From the NCBI RefSeq assembly GCF_000982955.1, contig NZ_KQ058771.1:18727-78583 (forward strand): DNA of 59,857 bases. The letters run 5' to 3'. The notes under the pieces are model-generated. The model saw only the letters and a list, made by a program, of their open reading frames with translations. It was not told the DNA's origin and made no database searches. This DNA comes from Micromonospora sp. HK10 (GTDB lineage: Bacteria; Actinomycetota; Actinomycetes; Mycobacteriales; Micromonosporaceae). Made by a program: the position numbers and the translations under genes. This document shows, piece by piece, positions 8,521 through 15,939 of the stretch (its first letter is position 1; each line of letters opens with the position of its first letter).

Positions 8521-9338
8521 CCGGGCAGCGCCGCCGTCTCGCGGTGGACCGGTCCGCGCCGGCCGAGGTGGACCACCTGCCGATGCGTCCGCTGTGGTTG
8601 TGCCGCCGTTGCGGGCAGCCGTGGCCCTGCGGCGCGGCGAAGCTCGCGCTGCTGGCCGAGTACCGGGAGGCCCGGGTGAGTTTGTTCCTCTACCTGGCCG
8701 GCTGTCTGCACGACGCGATCGACGACCTGCACCGGCTCAACCCGAGCGTCACGGGCAGCGCCGCCGACATGTTCGACCGGTTCCTCGGTTGGCCCGCACG
8801 AACACGATGCGCAGTCTCTGCTGATCTTCGACCCGGCGACGGGTGCGCTGCTCGCCCACGAGCGACTGACGCTGTCACCGGTGCGGATCAGCTCGTACCA
8901 GGTGATCCTCGATGCCGGCCGGACCGATCGAATGGGCTGAACGTCGAGCTGCGGGGCCGCTCCTTCCCCGGAGCGGCCCCGCCGCGCGCCGGCCCGACCG
9001 TCGCCGCGCCCGACCTCACCCGTAGGTGCGGGATGCAACTGGGCGGGCGAGCCATAGGAGACCGTCTCGTTTCACCGGTACCGTTCTCCCGACGGGCTGG
9101 TACGACGCTGTGGACGGACGCGGAGGGGTGCGGTGGCGCGGAGGCAACCGGGGCATCCAGTCGAGGGCAGCGGCCGTCACCGGGACATGTGGTTGGCCGG
9201 GCTGACCGTTGTGGCGGTCGCCTGCGTCGGGCTCGTCGGCTGCTCCAGCGACCGGAGCACGGAGCCCGTGACGCTCGCCTCCGGTGTGGTGGACGGCGGC
9301 GGCTGGACTCTGGTCTCCTTCCGGAACGAGTCCGGTGA
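8517..9338 (+). CDS. Small CxxCGxPWPC protein, probably chimeric after rearrangement
   Basis: The first ~92 codons encode a recognisable actinobacterial small protein: LCRRCGQPWPC (zinc-ribbon-like cysteines), AKLALLAEYREARVSLFLYLAGCLHDAIDDLHRLNP and MFDRFLGW. These normally end soon after the FLGW segment (some relatives are annotated as flavin reductase, without strong support). Here the frame instead stays open to 9338. It crosses a different gene remnant in another frame, a terminator hairpin and the start of the next gene, so the sequence beyond about 8795 is probably not native. The GTG start overlaps the preceding short ORF. The likely explanation is a deletion that fused this 5' end to foreign 3' DNA. 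Confidence 0.45.
   Translation: MTGQRRRLAVDRSAPAEVDHLPMRPLWLCRRCGQPWPCGAAKLALLAEYREARVSLFLYLAGCLHDAIDDLHRLNPSVTGSAADMFDRFLGWPARTRCAVSADLRPGDGCAARPRATDAVTGADQLVPGDPRCRPDRSNGLNVELRGRSFPGAAPPRAGPTVAAPDLTRRCGMQLGGRAIGDRLVSPVPFSRRAGTTLWTDAEGCGGAEATGASSRGQRPSPGHVVGRADRCGGRLRRARRLLQRPEHGARDARLRCGGRRRLDSGLLPERVR
8797..8940 (+). pseudogene. 3' remnant of another gene (CU044_5270-like C-terminus)
   Basis: In a different frame from the surrounding open frame, this stretch encodes a well-formed protein end: AQSLLIFDPATGALLAHERL, then a segment ending SSYQVILDAGRTDRMG and a stop. This resembles the C-terminus of CU044_5270-type proteins often found beside ECF sigma factors (tentative). No start or upstream coding sequence remains. 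A 13-bp hairpin begins 10 bp after the stop, as expected of an original gene end. Confidence 0.5.
8951..8982. terminator. GC-rich terminator hairpin after the gene remnant
   Basis: A perfect 13-bp inverted repeat (8951-8963 with 8970-8982) with a 6-nt loop lies immediately after the remnant's stop codon. Confidence 0.65.
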
Positions 9339-9666
9339 GCTCTGCCTCGAGCTGCGTGACGCGGCGGGAAAGAGCAGCTACAGCGGTGGGTGCGGCGGTT
9401 GGGCCGTCGCGGAGCCGGGCAGTGGCGCCTACCTGGACGGCACCGGTCCCGGCGGCACGGAGTTCGCGTACGGGCCGCTGCGGGAGACGGTCGGCTCGGT
9501 GGAGGCCTCGGCACGCGGTCGGGATCCGGTCGTGGTGCCGGCGCGAGCCATGCCCAGCGGCAGCGGGGCGGCCAAGTTCTTCGTCATGGCGTTCCCCGAC
9601 GCGTCGACGGACTGGACGTACACGGCGCGTAACGCGGCCGGGGGAGTGGACCGGCTCGGCACCTGA
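9133..9666 (+). CDS. Putative secreted lipoprotein of unknown function
   Basis: This 177-aa protein has a basic N-terminus, a hydrophobic segment and the lipobox LVGC (Cys36), so it is predicted to be lipid-anchored on the outer face of the membrane. The mature part is Gly-rich and beta-prone with no recognised domain. The GTG start at 9133 has GGAGGGG upstream; an in-frame ATG at 9187 would still leave a shorter signal peptide. It ends 5 bp before the first operator of the Clp_N gene, so it may be a separate transcript. Function unknown. Confidence 0.7.
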   Translation: MARRQPGHPVEGSGRHRDMWLAGLTVVAVACVGLVGCSSDRSTEPVTLASGVVDGGGWTLVSFRNESGELCLELRDAAGKSSYSGGCGGWAVAEPGSGAYLDGTGPGGTEFAYGPLRETVGSVEASARGRDPVVVPARAMPSGSGAAKFFVMAFPDASTDWTYTARNAAGGVDRLGT

Positions 9667-9670
9667 CAAA

Positions 9671-9717
9671 CGTCAACCAAGGGTTGACGGAGCGATATCG
9701 TCAACCTATGGTTGACG
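9671..9717. promoter_or_regulatory. Two identical 19-bp operators overlapping the Clp_N gene promoter
   Basis: CGTCAACC-AAG-GGTTGACG (9671-9689) and CGTCAACC-TAT-GGTTGACG (9699-9717) are perfect 8-bp inverted repeats with 3-nt spacers and identical arms, centred 28 bp apart. The second ends one base before the ATG at 9719. A dimeric repressor binding here would block the promoter. The likeliest binder is the HTH-bearing product of the gene itself (inference). Confidence 0.75.
9684..9712 (+). promoter_or_regulatory. Leaderless promoter embedded in the operators
   Basis: TTGACG (9684-9689, inside the first operator) and TATGGT (9707-9712, inside the second) are spaced 17 bp. The predicted +1 falls at or next to the A of the ATG at 9719, so the mRNA should be leaderless. 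No Shine-Dalgarno sequence is present. Confidence 0.7.
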
Positions 9718-9718
9718 C

Positions 9719-10450
9719 ATGAGCGAACCTTTCAAGATGACCCACCCGGTACGCCTCGACGACCTGATCGAGGGCATCAAGAAGGCGCGCACCGACGCGC
9801 TCGACCAGCTGGCCGACGCCGTGGTGATCGCCGACCACCTCGGCGACGTCGCCGACCATCTGATCGGTCACTTCGTCGACCAGGCCCGCCGCTCCGGCGC
9901 TTCCTGGACGGAGATCGGCCGCAGCATGGGTGTCAGCAAGCAGGCCGCGCAGAAGCGCTCGGCCGCCAAGGCCGAGACGGCGGCGGCGCTGGACCCCAAC
10001 GCCGGCTTCGGCCGGTTCACCCCCCGGGCGCGCCAGGTCGTGGTGGCCGCGCAGGAAGAGGCGCGGGCGGCCGGCAACGCCGAGATCGGCCCGGGGCACC
10101 TGGCGCTCGGCCTGCTCGCCGAGCCGGACGCCCTCGCCCCCAAGCTGATCGAGACCCGCGGGGTGTCGCCGGAGCGGCTCCGCGAGGCCGTCACCGCGAC
10201 CCTGCCGCCGCGCGCCGAGCAGGTGCCGGACCTGATCCCCTACGACGCGCGCGGCAAGAAGGTCCTGGAGCTGACCTTCCGCGAGGCGCTGCGGCTCGGC
10301 CACAACTACATCGGCACCGAGCACATCCTGCTCGCCCTGCTCGAGGAGGAGGGCGGCGACGGTGTGCTCGCCGGCCTCGGGCTGGAGAAGGAGGCCATGG
10401 AGGCGGCGATCGGCAGCGCGCTGGCCGAGATCGCCCGGAAAATGGCCTGA
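9719..10450 (+). CDS. Clp_N-domain protein with N-terminal helix-turn-helix, probably autoregulatory
   Basis: This 243-aa protein has an N-terminal region with a helix-turn-helix (SWTEIGRSMGVSKQAAQKR, about 62-82). Two Clp_N repeats follow: FTPRARQVVVAAQEEARAAG..IGPGHLALGLL at about 100-165 and a second ending TEHILLALLEE at about 170-235. There is no AAA+ module, so it is not a ClpC ATPase. Clp_N repeats bind adaptors and substrates of Clp proteases, so the protein may couple DNA binding to the protein-quality-control machinery. Its promoter is leaderless and is covered by two identical palindromic operators, which argues strongly for autorepression. The molecular signal is unknown. Confidence 0.85.
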   Translation: MSEPFKMTHPVRLDDLIEGIKKARTDALDQLADAVVIADHLGDVADHLIGHFVDQARRSGASWTEIGRSMGVSKQAAQKRSAAKAETAAALDPNAGFGRFTPRARQVVVAAQEEARAAGNAEIGPGHLALGLLAEPDALAPKLIETRGVSPERLREAVTATLPPRAEQVPDLIPYDARGKKVLELTFREALRLGHNYIGTEHILLALLEEEGGDGVLAGLGLEKEAMEAAIGSALAEIARKMA

Positions 10451-10469
10451 CCGGCGGCCCGCCCGGTGG

Positions 10470-10988
10470 TCAGTCGGCGGTCGGGAAGCCGTACCGGGCG
10501 GCGTGCTCGGGATCGGCCGGGTCGACCTGGCGGATGCCGGCGTCGGCGAGCCGCTTGTTGACCTCGTCGAGCCGTTCCCGGACCAGCCGGGCCTCCTCCT
10601 CGGTGACCCGGCCCCGGTGCGGCCTGCCGGCGTGCTCGATGGTGCCGTAGTCGACCTTCTCCGCGCCCCGGCGGGCCTTGGGCGGTTTGACCCGCTCGGC
10701 GGTCCGCAGCAGCTGCGCCATCGGTACGTCGGTGGCCATGGCGTCGAACTCGCTGGCGGTCAGCACCACCCGGCGCGGCTCGCCGTCGCCGTGCCGGTCG
10801 TGGATCTCCACCACTGCCACGTCCAGCGCCGCGTCGTCGATGCTCTCCACCTCCAGCGGGGTGGCGTCCAGCTGCACGGGCCCGGCGACCAGGTCGGGGT
10901 GCTCGAGCACGACGACCTTGGCCACCTCGTCGTCGGGGCTCAGCAGCTGACCACTGAAGTCGGAGACGTGGATCGTCTTCTTGCCCAT
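10470..10988 (-). CDS. Conserved hypothetical protein, acidic, 172 aa
   Basis: The start is placed at ATG 10988, preceded by AGGAG at suitable spacing; an upstream in-frame ATG at 11054 is less likely. The product begins GKKTIHVSDFSGQLL. Its N-terminal half is beta-rich, with a segment about hydrophobic ligand values (VQLDATPLEVESI), and the C-terminal helical region is rich in Glu and Arg (TEEEARLVRERLDEVNKRL). I do not recognise a named family. It is convergent with the Clp_N gene, 19 bp apart, with no obvious shared function. Confidence 0.65.
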   Translation of the reverse strand: MGKKTIHVSDFSGQLLSPDDEVAKVVVLEHPDLVAGPVQLDATPLEVESIDDAALDVAVVEIHDRHGDGEPRRVVLTASEFDAMATDVPMAQLLRTAERVKPPKARRGAEKVDYGTIEHAGRPHRGRVTEEEARLVRERLDEVNKRLADAGIRQVDPADPEHAARYGFPTAD

Positions 10989-11136
10989 GCGGGGAGCATC
11001 TCCTGTCGTTGGCCGGGATTCGGACCAGAAGACGTTACCCGACAGGTGTTCCAACGCCGGCTCGGAGCGCCGGGGATGTGTCGTCGCTTTCCTCCGCCGG
11101 CGGGTCGCCCCGGCGGGGCGGCCGACCGCGGGCGGC

Positions 11137-11325
11137 TCAGCGGGTGTTCAGGCCGTTCCGGGTGGAGACCCGGGCCGGCAGCGCGTTCACGTCGGCCCAG
11201 GAGAGCCGGCTCCCGGCCCGGGCCTCCCGGTAACGGGCCTGCGCCGGAAACCGCCCGGGGTCCTCGACGGCCCCCCAGCTGCGTTCGGTGTCCTGCTGGT
11301 ACCGGTCATTCGGCTGAATCGGCAT
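11137..11325 (-). CDS. Small hypothetical protein (62 aa)
   Basis: A short hydrophilic protein beginning MPIQPNDRYQQDTERSWG. The frame is open further upstream, but that part reads as non-coding low-complexity sequence. An alternative ATG lies at 11331. The Shine-Dalgarno signal is weak. It sits alone between the 172-aa hypothetical gene and the two-component system. No family recognised. Confidence 0.45.
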   Translation of the reverse strand: MPIQPNDRYQQDTERSWGAVEDPGRFPAQARYREARAGSRLSWADVNALPARVSTRNGLNTR

Positions 11326-11389
11326 GACCATTACCGTCCCAGAGAAAGGTGTCCATGTATGGAAATGAATATGACGCGCGATCGATGCG

Positions 11390-12418
11390 TCAGGTTCCCG
11401 CCGCCGGCAGCCGGAGGACGAACCGGCAGCCGTCGGTGACGTTCTGCACATCTACCCGCCCGCCGTGCGCCTCAACCAGCCCGCGCACGATGGCCAGGCC
11501 CAACCCGCCCGATCCCTCCGGCCCGCCGTCGCCCGGGCGCGGCGTACGCGCCGGCTCACCCCGGAACGCCACGTCGAACAGCCGGGGCAGGTCGCCCTCC
11601 GGGATACCGCCGCAGGTGTCCGCCACGGCCAGCCACGCGGTGTCCGCGTCCCGGCCCGCATCGACCCGTACCGTACCGTCGTCCGGGGTGTAGCGGATCG
11701 CGTTGAGCAGCAGGTTGCCCACCGCGCGGGCCAGTTCCGGCTCGCTGGCGACCACCGTCGGCCAGCCCGACTCGCCGGCGACCAGCCGGATCCGGCGGGC
11801 GGCGGCCAGCGGCGCGGTGCTGGCCAGGGCGTCCGACACCACGTCGCCCAGCGGCACCGCCGACAGCGACAGCCGCAGCGCGCCCGCGTTGATCCGGGAC
11901 AGCTCGAACAGGTCGTCCACCAGCCGGGTCATCCGGTCGGTCTCCACCCGGATCCGCCGGTGGTACTCGGCCACCGTCACCGGGTCGCCGACCACGCCGT
12001 CCTCCAGCGCCTCGGCCATCGCCCGCAGCCCGGCGAGCGGGGTGCGCAGGTCGTGCGACACCCAGGCGACCAGGTCCCGGCGGCCCTTCTCGACCCGGCG
12101 TTCCCGCTCCCGCGCCTGGTCGGCCCAGACCGCCGCGGCGGCGAGCCGACGGCCGAAGAGCAGCCCGACCGCGAGGCTCACCACGGCGGCGGCGGAGACC
12201 GTGATCAGCACCACCTCCAGGTCGTGCCGGGAGAGGAACATCGCCTCGGCGACCACCGCCACCCCGGCGGCCACCGCGGCCACCGTCATGGTCAGCAGCA
12301 CGAAGATGTGCCCGGTGATCGACCGGCCGCGCAGCAGCCGCAGGGCGACCGCGCCGGCCAGCCCGACCGCGAGCGCGGCGAGCAGCGCGGCCCCGAAGAT
12401 CAGCGCCAGGTCACGCAT
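11390..12418 (-). CDS. Membrane sensor histidine kinase
   Basis: This 342-aa protein has three to four N-terminal transmembrane helices (about 5-27, 38-60 and 70-90) and a short extracytoplasmic part. The dimerisation/phosphoacceptor motif is WVSHDLRTPL (His122). The HATPase domain carries an N-box (LLNAIRYTPD), a G1-like box (ADTCGGIPE) and a G2 box (GSGGLGLAIVRGLVEAHGG). It autophosphorylates and passes phosphate to the partner regulator encoded just upstream. Its ATG overlaps the regulator's stop codon by 8 bp, so the pair is translationally coupled. The input signal is unknown; the small periplasmic portion suggests sensing within or near the membrane. Confidence 0.9.
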   Translation of the reverse strand: MRDLALIFGAALLAALAVGLAGAVALRLLRGRSITGHIFVLLTMTVAAVAAGVAVVAEAMFLSRHDLEVVLITVSAAAVVSLAVGLLFGRRLAAAAVWADQARERERRVEKGRRDLVAWVSHDLRTPLAGLRAMAEALEDGVVGDPVTVAEYHRRIRVETDRMTRLVDDLFELSRINAGALRLSLSAVPLGDVVSDALASTAPLAAARRIRLVAGESGWPTVVASEPELARAVGNLLLNAIRYTPDDGTVRVDAGRDADTAWLAVADTCGGIPEGDLPRLFDVAFRGEPARTPRPGDGGPEGSGGLGLAIVRGLVEAHGGRVDVQNVTDGCRFVLRLPAAGT

Positions 12419-13106
12419 CGGCCGGCCGGTACCGGTAGCCGACGCCCCACACGGTGAGGATGCGTCGCGGGTTCGCCGGGTCGACCTCGATCTTCTCCCG
12501 CAACCGCCGGACGTGGACGGTCACCGTGGACTGGTCGCCGAAGCTCCACCCCCACACCCGGTCCAGCAACTCGGCCCGGCGGAACGCCCGCGCCGGGTGG
12601 CGCATCAGGTGGGCGAGCAGGTCGAACTCGCGCACGGTGAGGGCCAGTTCCCGGCCGTGCAGGCGGGCCACCCGGGGCCCGGTCGCCACCTCCAGGCCGT
12701 CGTCGCGCAGCACCGCCGGGGGTACGGCGGCCGGCTCGCCGCCGGCGCGGCGCAGCACCGACTGGACCCGCAGCACCAGCTCGCGGGGGGAGAACGGCTT
12801 GCTCAGGTAGTCGTCGGCGCCGAGTTGCAGGCCGAGCACCCGGTCCGCCTCGTCGCCGCGCGCGGTGAGCATCACGATGGGTACGCCGTCCGGGCGCTCC
12901 CGCAGCCGGCGGCAGACCGCCAACCCGTCCAGCCCCGGCAGCATCAGATCCAGCACCACCAGGTGCGGCGGGTGGCGGGCCACGGCGGCCAGCGCGCCCA
13001 GCCCGTCGCCGACGTGGTCGACCTCGTAACCGGCGTGCGTCAGGTAGCGGCAGACCACGTCGGCGACCGTCCGGTCGTCGTCGACCACCAGCACCCGCTG
13101 CGTCAC
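12411..13106 (-). CDS. OmpR/PhoB-family response regulator
   Basis: The start is placed at GTG 13106, after GGGAGG; a longer frame begins at 13160 but adds a non-conserved N-terminus. The 231-aa product has a receiver domain with the acidic pocket DDD (9-11), phosphoacceptor Asp53 (LVVLDLMLPG) and the LSKPF lysine. A winged-helix DNA-binding domain of the OmpR type follows (LTVREFDLLAHLMRHPARAFRRAELL, then VTVHVRRLREKIE). It is the partner of the adjacent histidine kinase. Target genes are unknown; none of the neighbours is an obvious regulon member. Confidence 0.9.
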   Translation of the reverse strand: MTQRVLVVDDDRTVADVVCRYLTHAGYEVDHVGDGLGALAAVARHPPHLVVLDLMLPGLDGLAVCRRLRERPDGVPIVMLTARGDEADRVLGLQLGADDYLSKPFSPRELVLRVQSVLRRAGGEPAAVPPAVLRDDGLEVATGPRVARLHGRELALTVREFDLLAHLMRHPARAFRRAELLDRVWGWSFGDQSTVTVHVRRLREKIEVDPANPRRILTVWGVGYRYRPADA

Positions 13107-13264
13107 CACGTACCTCCCGTCGCGCGGCCAGCCTAGCCACGTCGGGGCGGGCCGAACCATTGCCAGGTTCTTACGTCGGCCGCCGCGGATCGGTCGCGCC
13201 GGCCCGCGCGGCCCGGCGTACCGTGATCACGAATGCGACGGCGGGCGGGGAGGAGGTGGCCGCG

Positions 13265-13930
13265 GTGCTCGACCGGCGGTTGTTCCTGCACCTGGCGACC
13301 TGGCTCGGGCAGTGGCCGGCGGGCCCGGGGCTGCACGTGGTCCGATCGCACCGCCGCGCCCGGCCGGCGTGGGACGGCCGGCTGCGCCCCGCGATCGCGG
13401 TGGCCGCGCCCGACTGCGCCGTCCTGTCGGTGCCGCCCGACCGGGTCGACGCCGTCCGGGCCCTGGTCCGCGAGCGGGCGCCCGCGGACCTGCTGCCCGT
13501 GCTGCCGGCGACGGTCGGCGCTCCCGAGTTCGCCACCCACACGGGTTCGTTCCGCTGGTGCACCGCCCCGGCCCGGCTGCCCGACGTCGGTGGGTGGGAG
13601 CCGCCGACCGGGCCCGGGCTGCCGCCCTGGCTGCGCCTCTTCGACCGGGAGGTGCTGGTGGTCCGGGACGACGACGGGCGTTACCTGGCGGGCGCCGGCA
13701 TCAAACGGCACGACGCGTACGGGCATGAGCTGGCCGTCGGCACTGTGCCGGCGGCCCGGGGGCGGGGACTGGCCCGGCGGCTGGTGGCCCGGGCGGCCCG
13801 CCGGGTGCTCGACGAGGGCGCGGTCCCGACCTACCTGCACGACGCCGGCAACCACGCCTCGGCCCGGGTCGCCGAGGCCGCCGGCTTCCCGGACCGGGGC
13901 TGGACGTCGTTCGGGGTCTTCCCGCGCTGA
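13265..13930 (+). CDS. GNAT-family N-acetyltransferase
   Basis: The start is set at GTG 13265, because AGGAGG sits about 8 nt upstream; the open frame extends to a TTG at 13160 without support. The 221-aa product has a C-terminal GNAT core with the acetyl-CoA loop (VGTVPAARGRGLARRLVARAAR) and the late motif NHASARVAEAAGF. The N-terminal half is a divergent GNAT-like region. The substrate is unknown. It is divergent from the two-component system. Confidence 0.8.
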   Translation: MLDRRLFLHLATWLGQWPAGPGLHVVRSHRRARPAWDGRLRPAIAVAAPDCAVLSVPPDRVDAVRALVRERAPADLLPVLPATVGAPEFATHTGSFRWCTAPARLPDVGGWEPPTGPGLPPWLRLFDREVLVVRDDDGRYLAGAGIKRHDAYGHELAVGTVPAARGRGLARRLVARAARRVLDEGAVPTYLHDAGNHASARVAEAAGFPDRGWTSFGVFPR

Positions 13931-14345
13931 ATCGTCGGGGCGGCGCGGCATCGGGGCGGCGGGTCGCGCCGGGGGCGCTCGCCGGACCGGGGGACGGGCA
14001 ACGGGCGCGGACCGTGGATCCCGGGCCGGATCCACGGTCCGCAGCCTTCTCCTCCCAGGTCCCGTTCCTGGTAACGCTAGGTGTCGAAAATGGTGTGAGC
14101 AAGGGGTGTCGATCGGGTTCCCGCTGTCCGGTAGTGGACTTGACCTGCGATAAGGCTGGAATCGCCCCCGGACCGACTGGTGACGGAGCGTACAGGTGAT
14201 GTCGAGCAGCCGGCGGGTGACCGGCCGCGGCGGCACCGGCCCGCCGCGCGTATGAGAGGACGCGAACACGATCAACACGGGTGGGTGACGCACCCGGTGG
14301 GTAGGGTTCCGGGCGGCGGCGACGGCGCGGGGAGACGGGCGGGTC
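13931..14345. other. 415-bp gene-free interval
   Basis: Apart from the hairpin at 14007-14042 I see no convincing gene. A weak open frame (14014-14199) has no codon bias or start signal. The sequence around 14070-14110 is less GC-rich than its surroundings, but no complete promoter could be assigned. Confidence 0.5.
14007..14042. terminator. Strong hairpin downstream of the GNAT gene
   Basis: A perfect 15-bp inverted repeat (14007-14021 with 14028-14042) with a 6-nt loop lies about 75 bp after the GNAT stop, and is followed by a pyrimidine-rich run. Confidence 0.7.
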
Positions 14346-14708
14346 ATGGACATCGGTACGCGGTACGCGGGGCCCGGACGGGTGGTCGTCGCCCCGGCCG
14401 GCGACCTCGACCTGGCCGGCGTGCCGGCGTTCGACCGCGCGTTCGCGGCGGTGCTGGAGCGGCCCGGCCTGGTGGCGGTCGAGGTCGATCTCGGCGCCGT
14501 CGAGTTCGTCGACTCGACCGGGGTGGCCGCCCTGCTCCGCGCGGCGGCGGAGGCCGTCGGTCGCGGCGCCACCCTGCGGGCCACCCGGCCCCGGCCGGTG
14601 GTGGCCCGGGTGCTCCGGATCACCGCCGTCGACGTCCTGCTCGGCCTGCCCGGCGGCGCGGGCGACGACACCTCGAACGCCGGGCACGGGTGGCGCAGGC
14701 TGCGCTGA
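14346..14708 (+). CDS. STAS-domain anti-sigma factor antagonist
   Basis: A 120-aa single-domain STAS protein. The phosphorylatable serine lies in the conserved loop FVDSTGVAALL (Ser57), after the strand VEVDLGAVE. In the SpoIIAA/RsbV family the dephosphorylated antagonist binds the anti-sigma kinase and frees a sigma factor. It is convergent with a SpoIIE-type phosphatase 6 bp away, a plausible enzyme for its dephosphorylation. No RsbW-like kinase is in the window. Confidence 0.85.
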   Translation: MDIGTRYAGPGRVVVAPAGDLDLAGVPAFDRAFAAVLERPGLVAVEVDLGAVEFVDSTGVAALLRAAAEAVGRGATLRATRPRPVVARVLRITAVDVLLGLPGGAGDDTSNAGHGWRRLR

Positions 14709-14714
14709 GCCGCC

Positions 14715-15911
14715 TCAGGGCTCCACCCGCGCGGCCGCCTCGCCGGACCACTCCAGCAGCACCAGGCTGGCGTCGTCGCGGGACGAGCCGTCGGCGTGCG
14801 CGGCCACCGCGCGGATCAACCGGCGCAGCGTCTCGGGCGCGGGCCGGCCCGACCCGGTGTGCCGTTCGGCGAGGTCCGCCAGCCGGGACAGCCCGAACAT
14901 CTCCCCGGCCCGGTTCCGCGCCTCGGTGACCCCGTCGGTGTAGAGCAGCAACCGGTCGCCCGGCTGCAACCGCACCTCGTCCGGCGTGGTGGTGGCCGGC
15001 GCCAGGCCGAGCGGCAGCCGCCGCCCGCCGGTCAACGCGCGCACCGCCCGGCCGTGGCGCAGCAGCACCGGGGCGGGATGGCCGGCGTTGACGTAGCGCA
15101 GCCGCCCGCTGTCCAGGTCGAACTCGGCCAGCACGGCGGTCACGAACCGCCCGTCCGTCCACTGGCTGCGCAGCGCCGCGTCGATGGCCGCCGCCAGCTC
15201 CGGCAGCCCGGGCTCGACCCGCCGGGCGGCCCGCAGCGCCGCGAGCGCCACCGAGGTGGTCAGCGTCGCCGGGAGGCCGTGCCCGACCCCGTCCAGGACG
15301 GCGAGGGTGAGCCGGCCACCGTCCAGGGCGTAGTCGAAGGCGTCGCCGCCCACCTCGTAGCAGGGCTCGAGGACCGCGCTGACCACGAACGTGTCGGTCG
15401 CGAAGGTCAGCGGCGGCAGCAGTTGCCAGAGCAGCTCGGCGGAGACCGTCATCGGCCTGCTGCGCCGCGCCCGGTGCAGCGCGTCGCCGTAGCGCAGCTT
15501 GCCGGCCATCAGGTGCCCGATCAGCCCGGCGACGGCCCGCGCGCCGTCCCGCACGCTGTCGTCGTCCGGGTCCGCCCCGGCCGGCAGGATGAACTCCAGC
15601 AGACCCAGCCGCTCGGTCCCGTCCACCACCGGCACCCAGAGCCGGCCGTCCTGGCCGGCCCGGATCCGCACCTCCGTGTACGCCCGGCCGGGCAGGCTGG
15701 TGTCCACCGGCAGCGGCTCCGGCCGGGGCCGGCCCGGCGCGGCCACCGGGCGCAGCAGATCCTGCTCCACGTCGACCAGGTACGCCGTGGCGGTGACGCC
15801 GAGCGGCCGCAGCGCCTCGTCGATCACCTCCGGCAACCGGTCCGGGGAGATGCGGTGGGCCCGGGACAGCAGGTCGGCGACGGCGCGGAGCCAGGCTTCG
15901 GTGGTGGCCAT
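14715..15911 (-). CDS. GAF-SpoIIE PP2C-type serine phosphatase
   Basis: A 398-aa protein. An N-terminal GAF-like sensory region (about 15-140) precedes a PPM/SpoIIE phosphatase domain with the metal-binding motifs GGDAFDY and LDGVGHGLPA, then YVNAGHPAPVLL, GDRLLLYTDGVTEARN and a C-terminal DDASLVLLEW. SpoIIE/RsbU-type enzymes dephosphorylate STAS antagonists. The convergent STAS gene is a natural partner, though the genes are on opposite strands and regulation need not be joint. It is soluble; no transmembrane segment is visible. Confidence 0.85.
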   Translation of the reverse strand: MATTEAWLRAVADLLSRAHRISPDRLPEVIDEALRPLGVTATAYLVDVEQDLLRPVAAPGRPRPEPLPVDTSLPGRAYTEVRIRAGQDGRLWVPVVDGTERLGLLEFILPAGADPDDDSVRDGARAVAGLIGHLMAGKLRYGDALHRARRSRPMTVSAELLWQLLPPLTFATDTFVVSAVLEPCYEVGGDAFDYALDGGRLTLAVLDGVGHGLPATLTTSVALAALRAARRVEPGLPELAAAIDAALRSQWTDGRFVTAVLAEFDLDSGRLRYVNAGHPAPVLLRHGRAVRALTGGRRLPLGLAPATTTPDEVRLQPGDRLLLYTDGVTEARNRAGEMFGLSRLADLAERHTGSGRPAPETLRRLIRAVAAHADGSSRDDASLVLLEWSGEAAARVEP

Positions 15912-15939
15912 CTGGATCAGATACCCACCAGGGCCCGGT

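Noticed and set aside
13160..13264. N-terminal extension of the GNAT gene from a TTG
   Set aside because: The Shine-Dalgarno sequence AGGAGG fits GTG 13265, and the extra residues look like untranslated sequence.
14140..14154. TTGACC...GATAAG promoter-like sequence
   Set aside because: The spacing between the two boxes is only 3 bp, and nothing resembling a -10 lies 16-18 bp after TTGACC.
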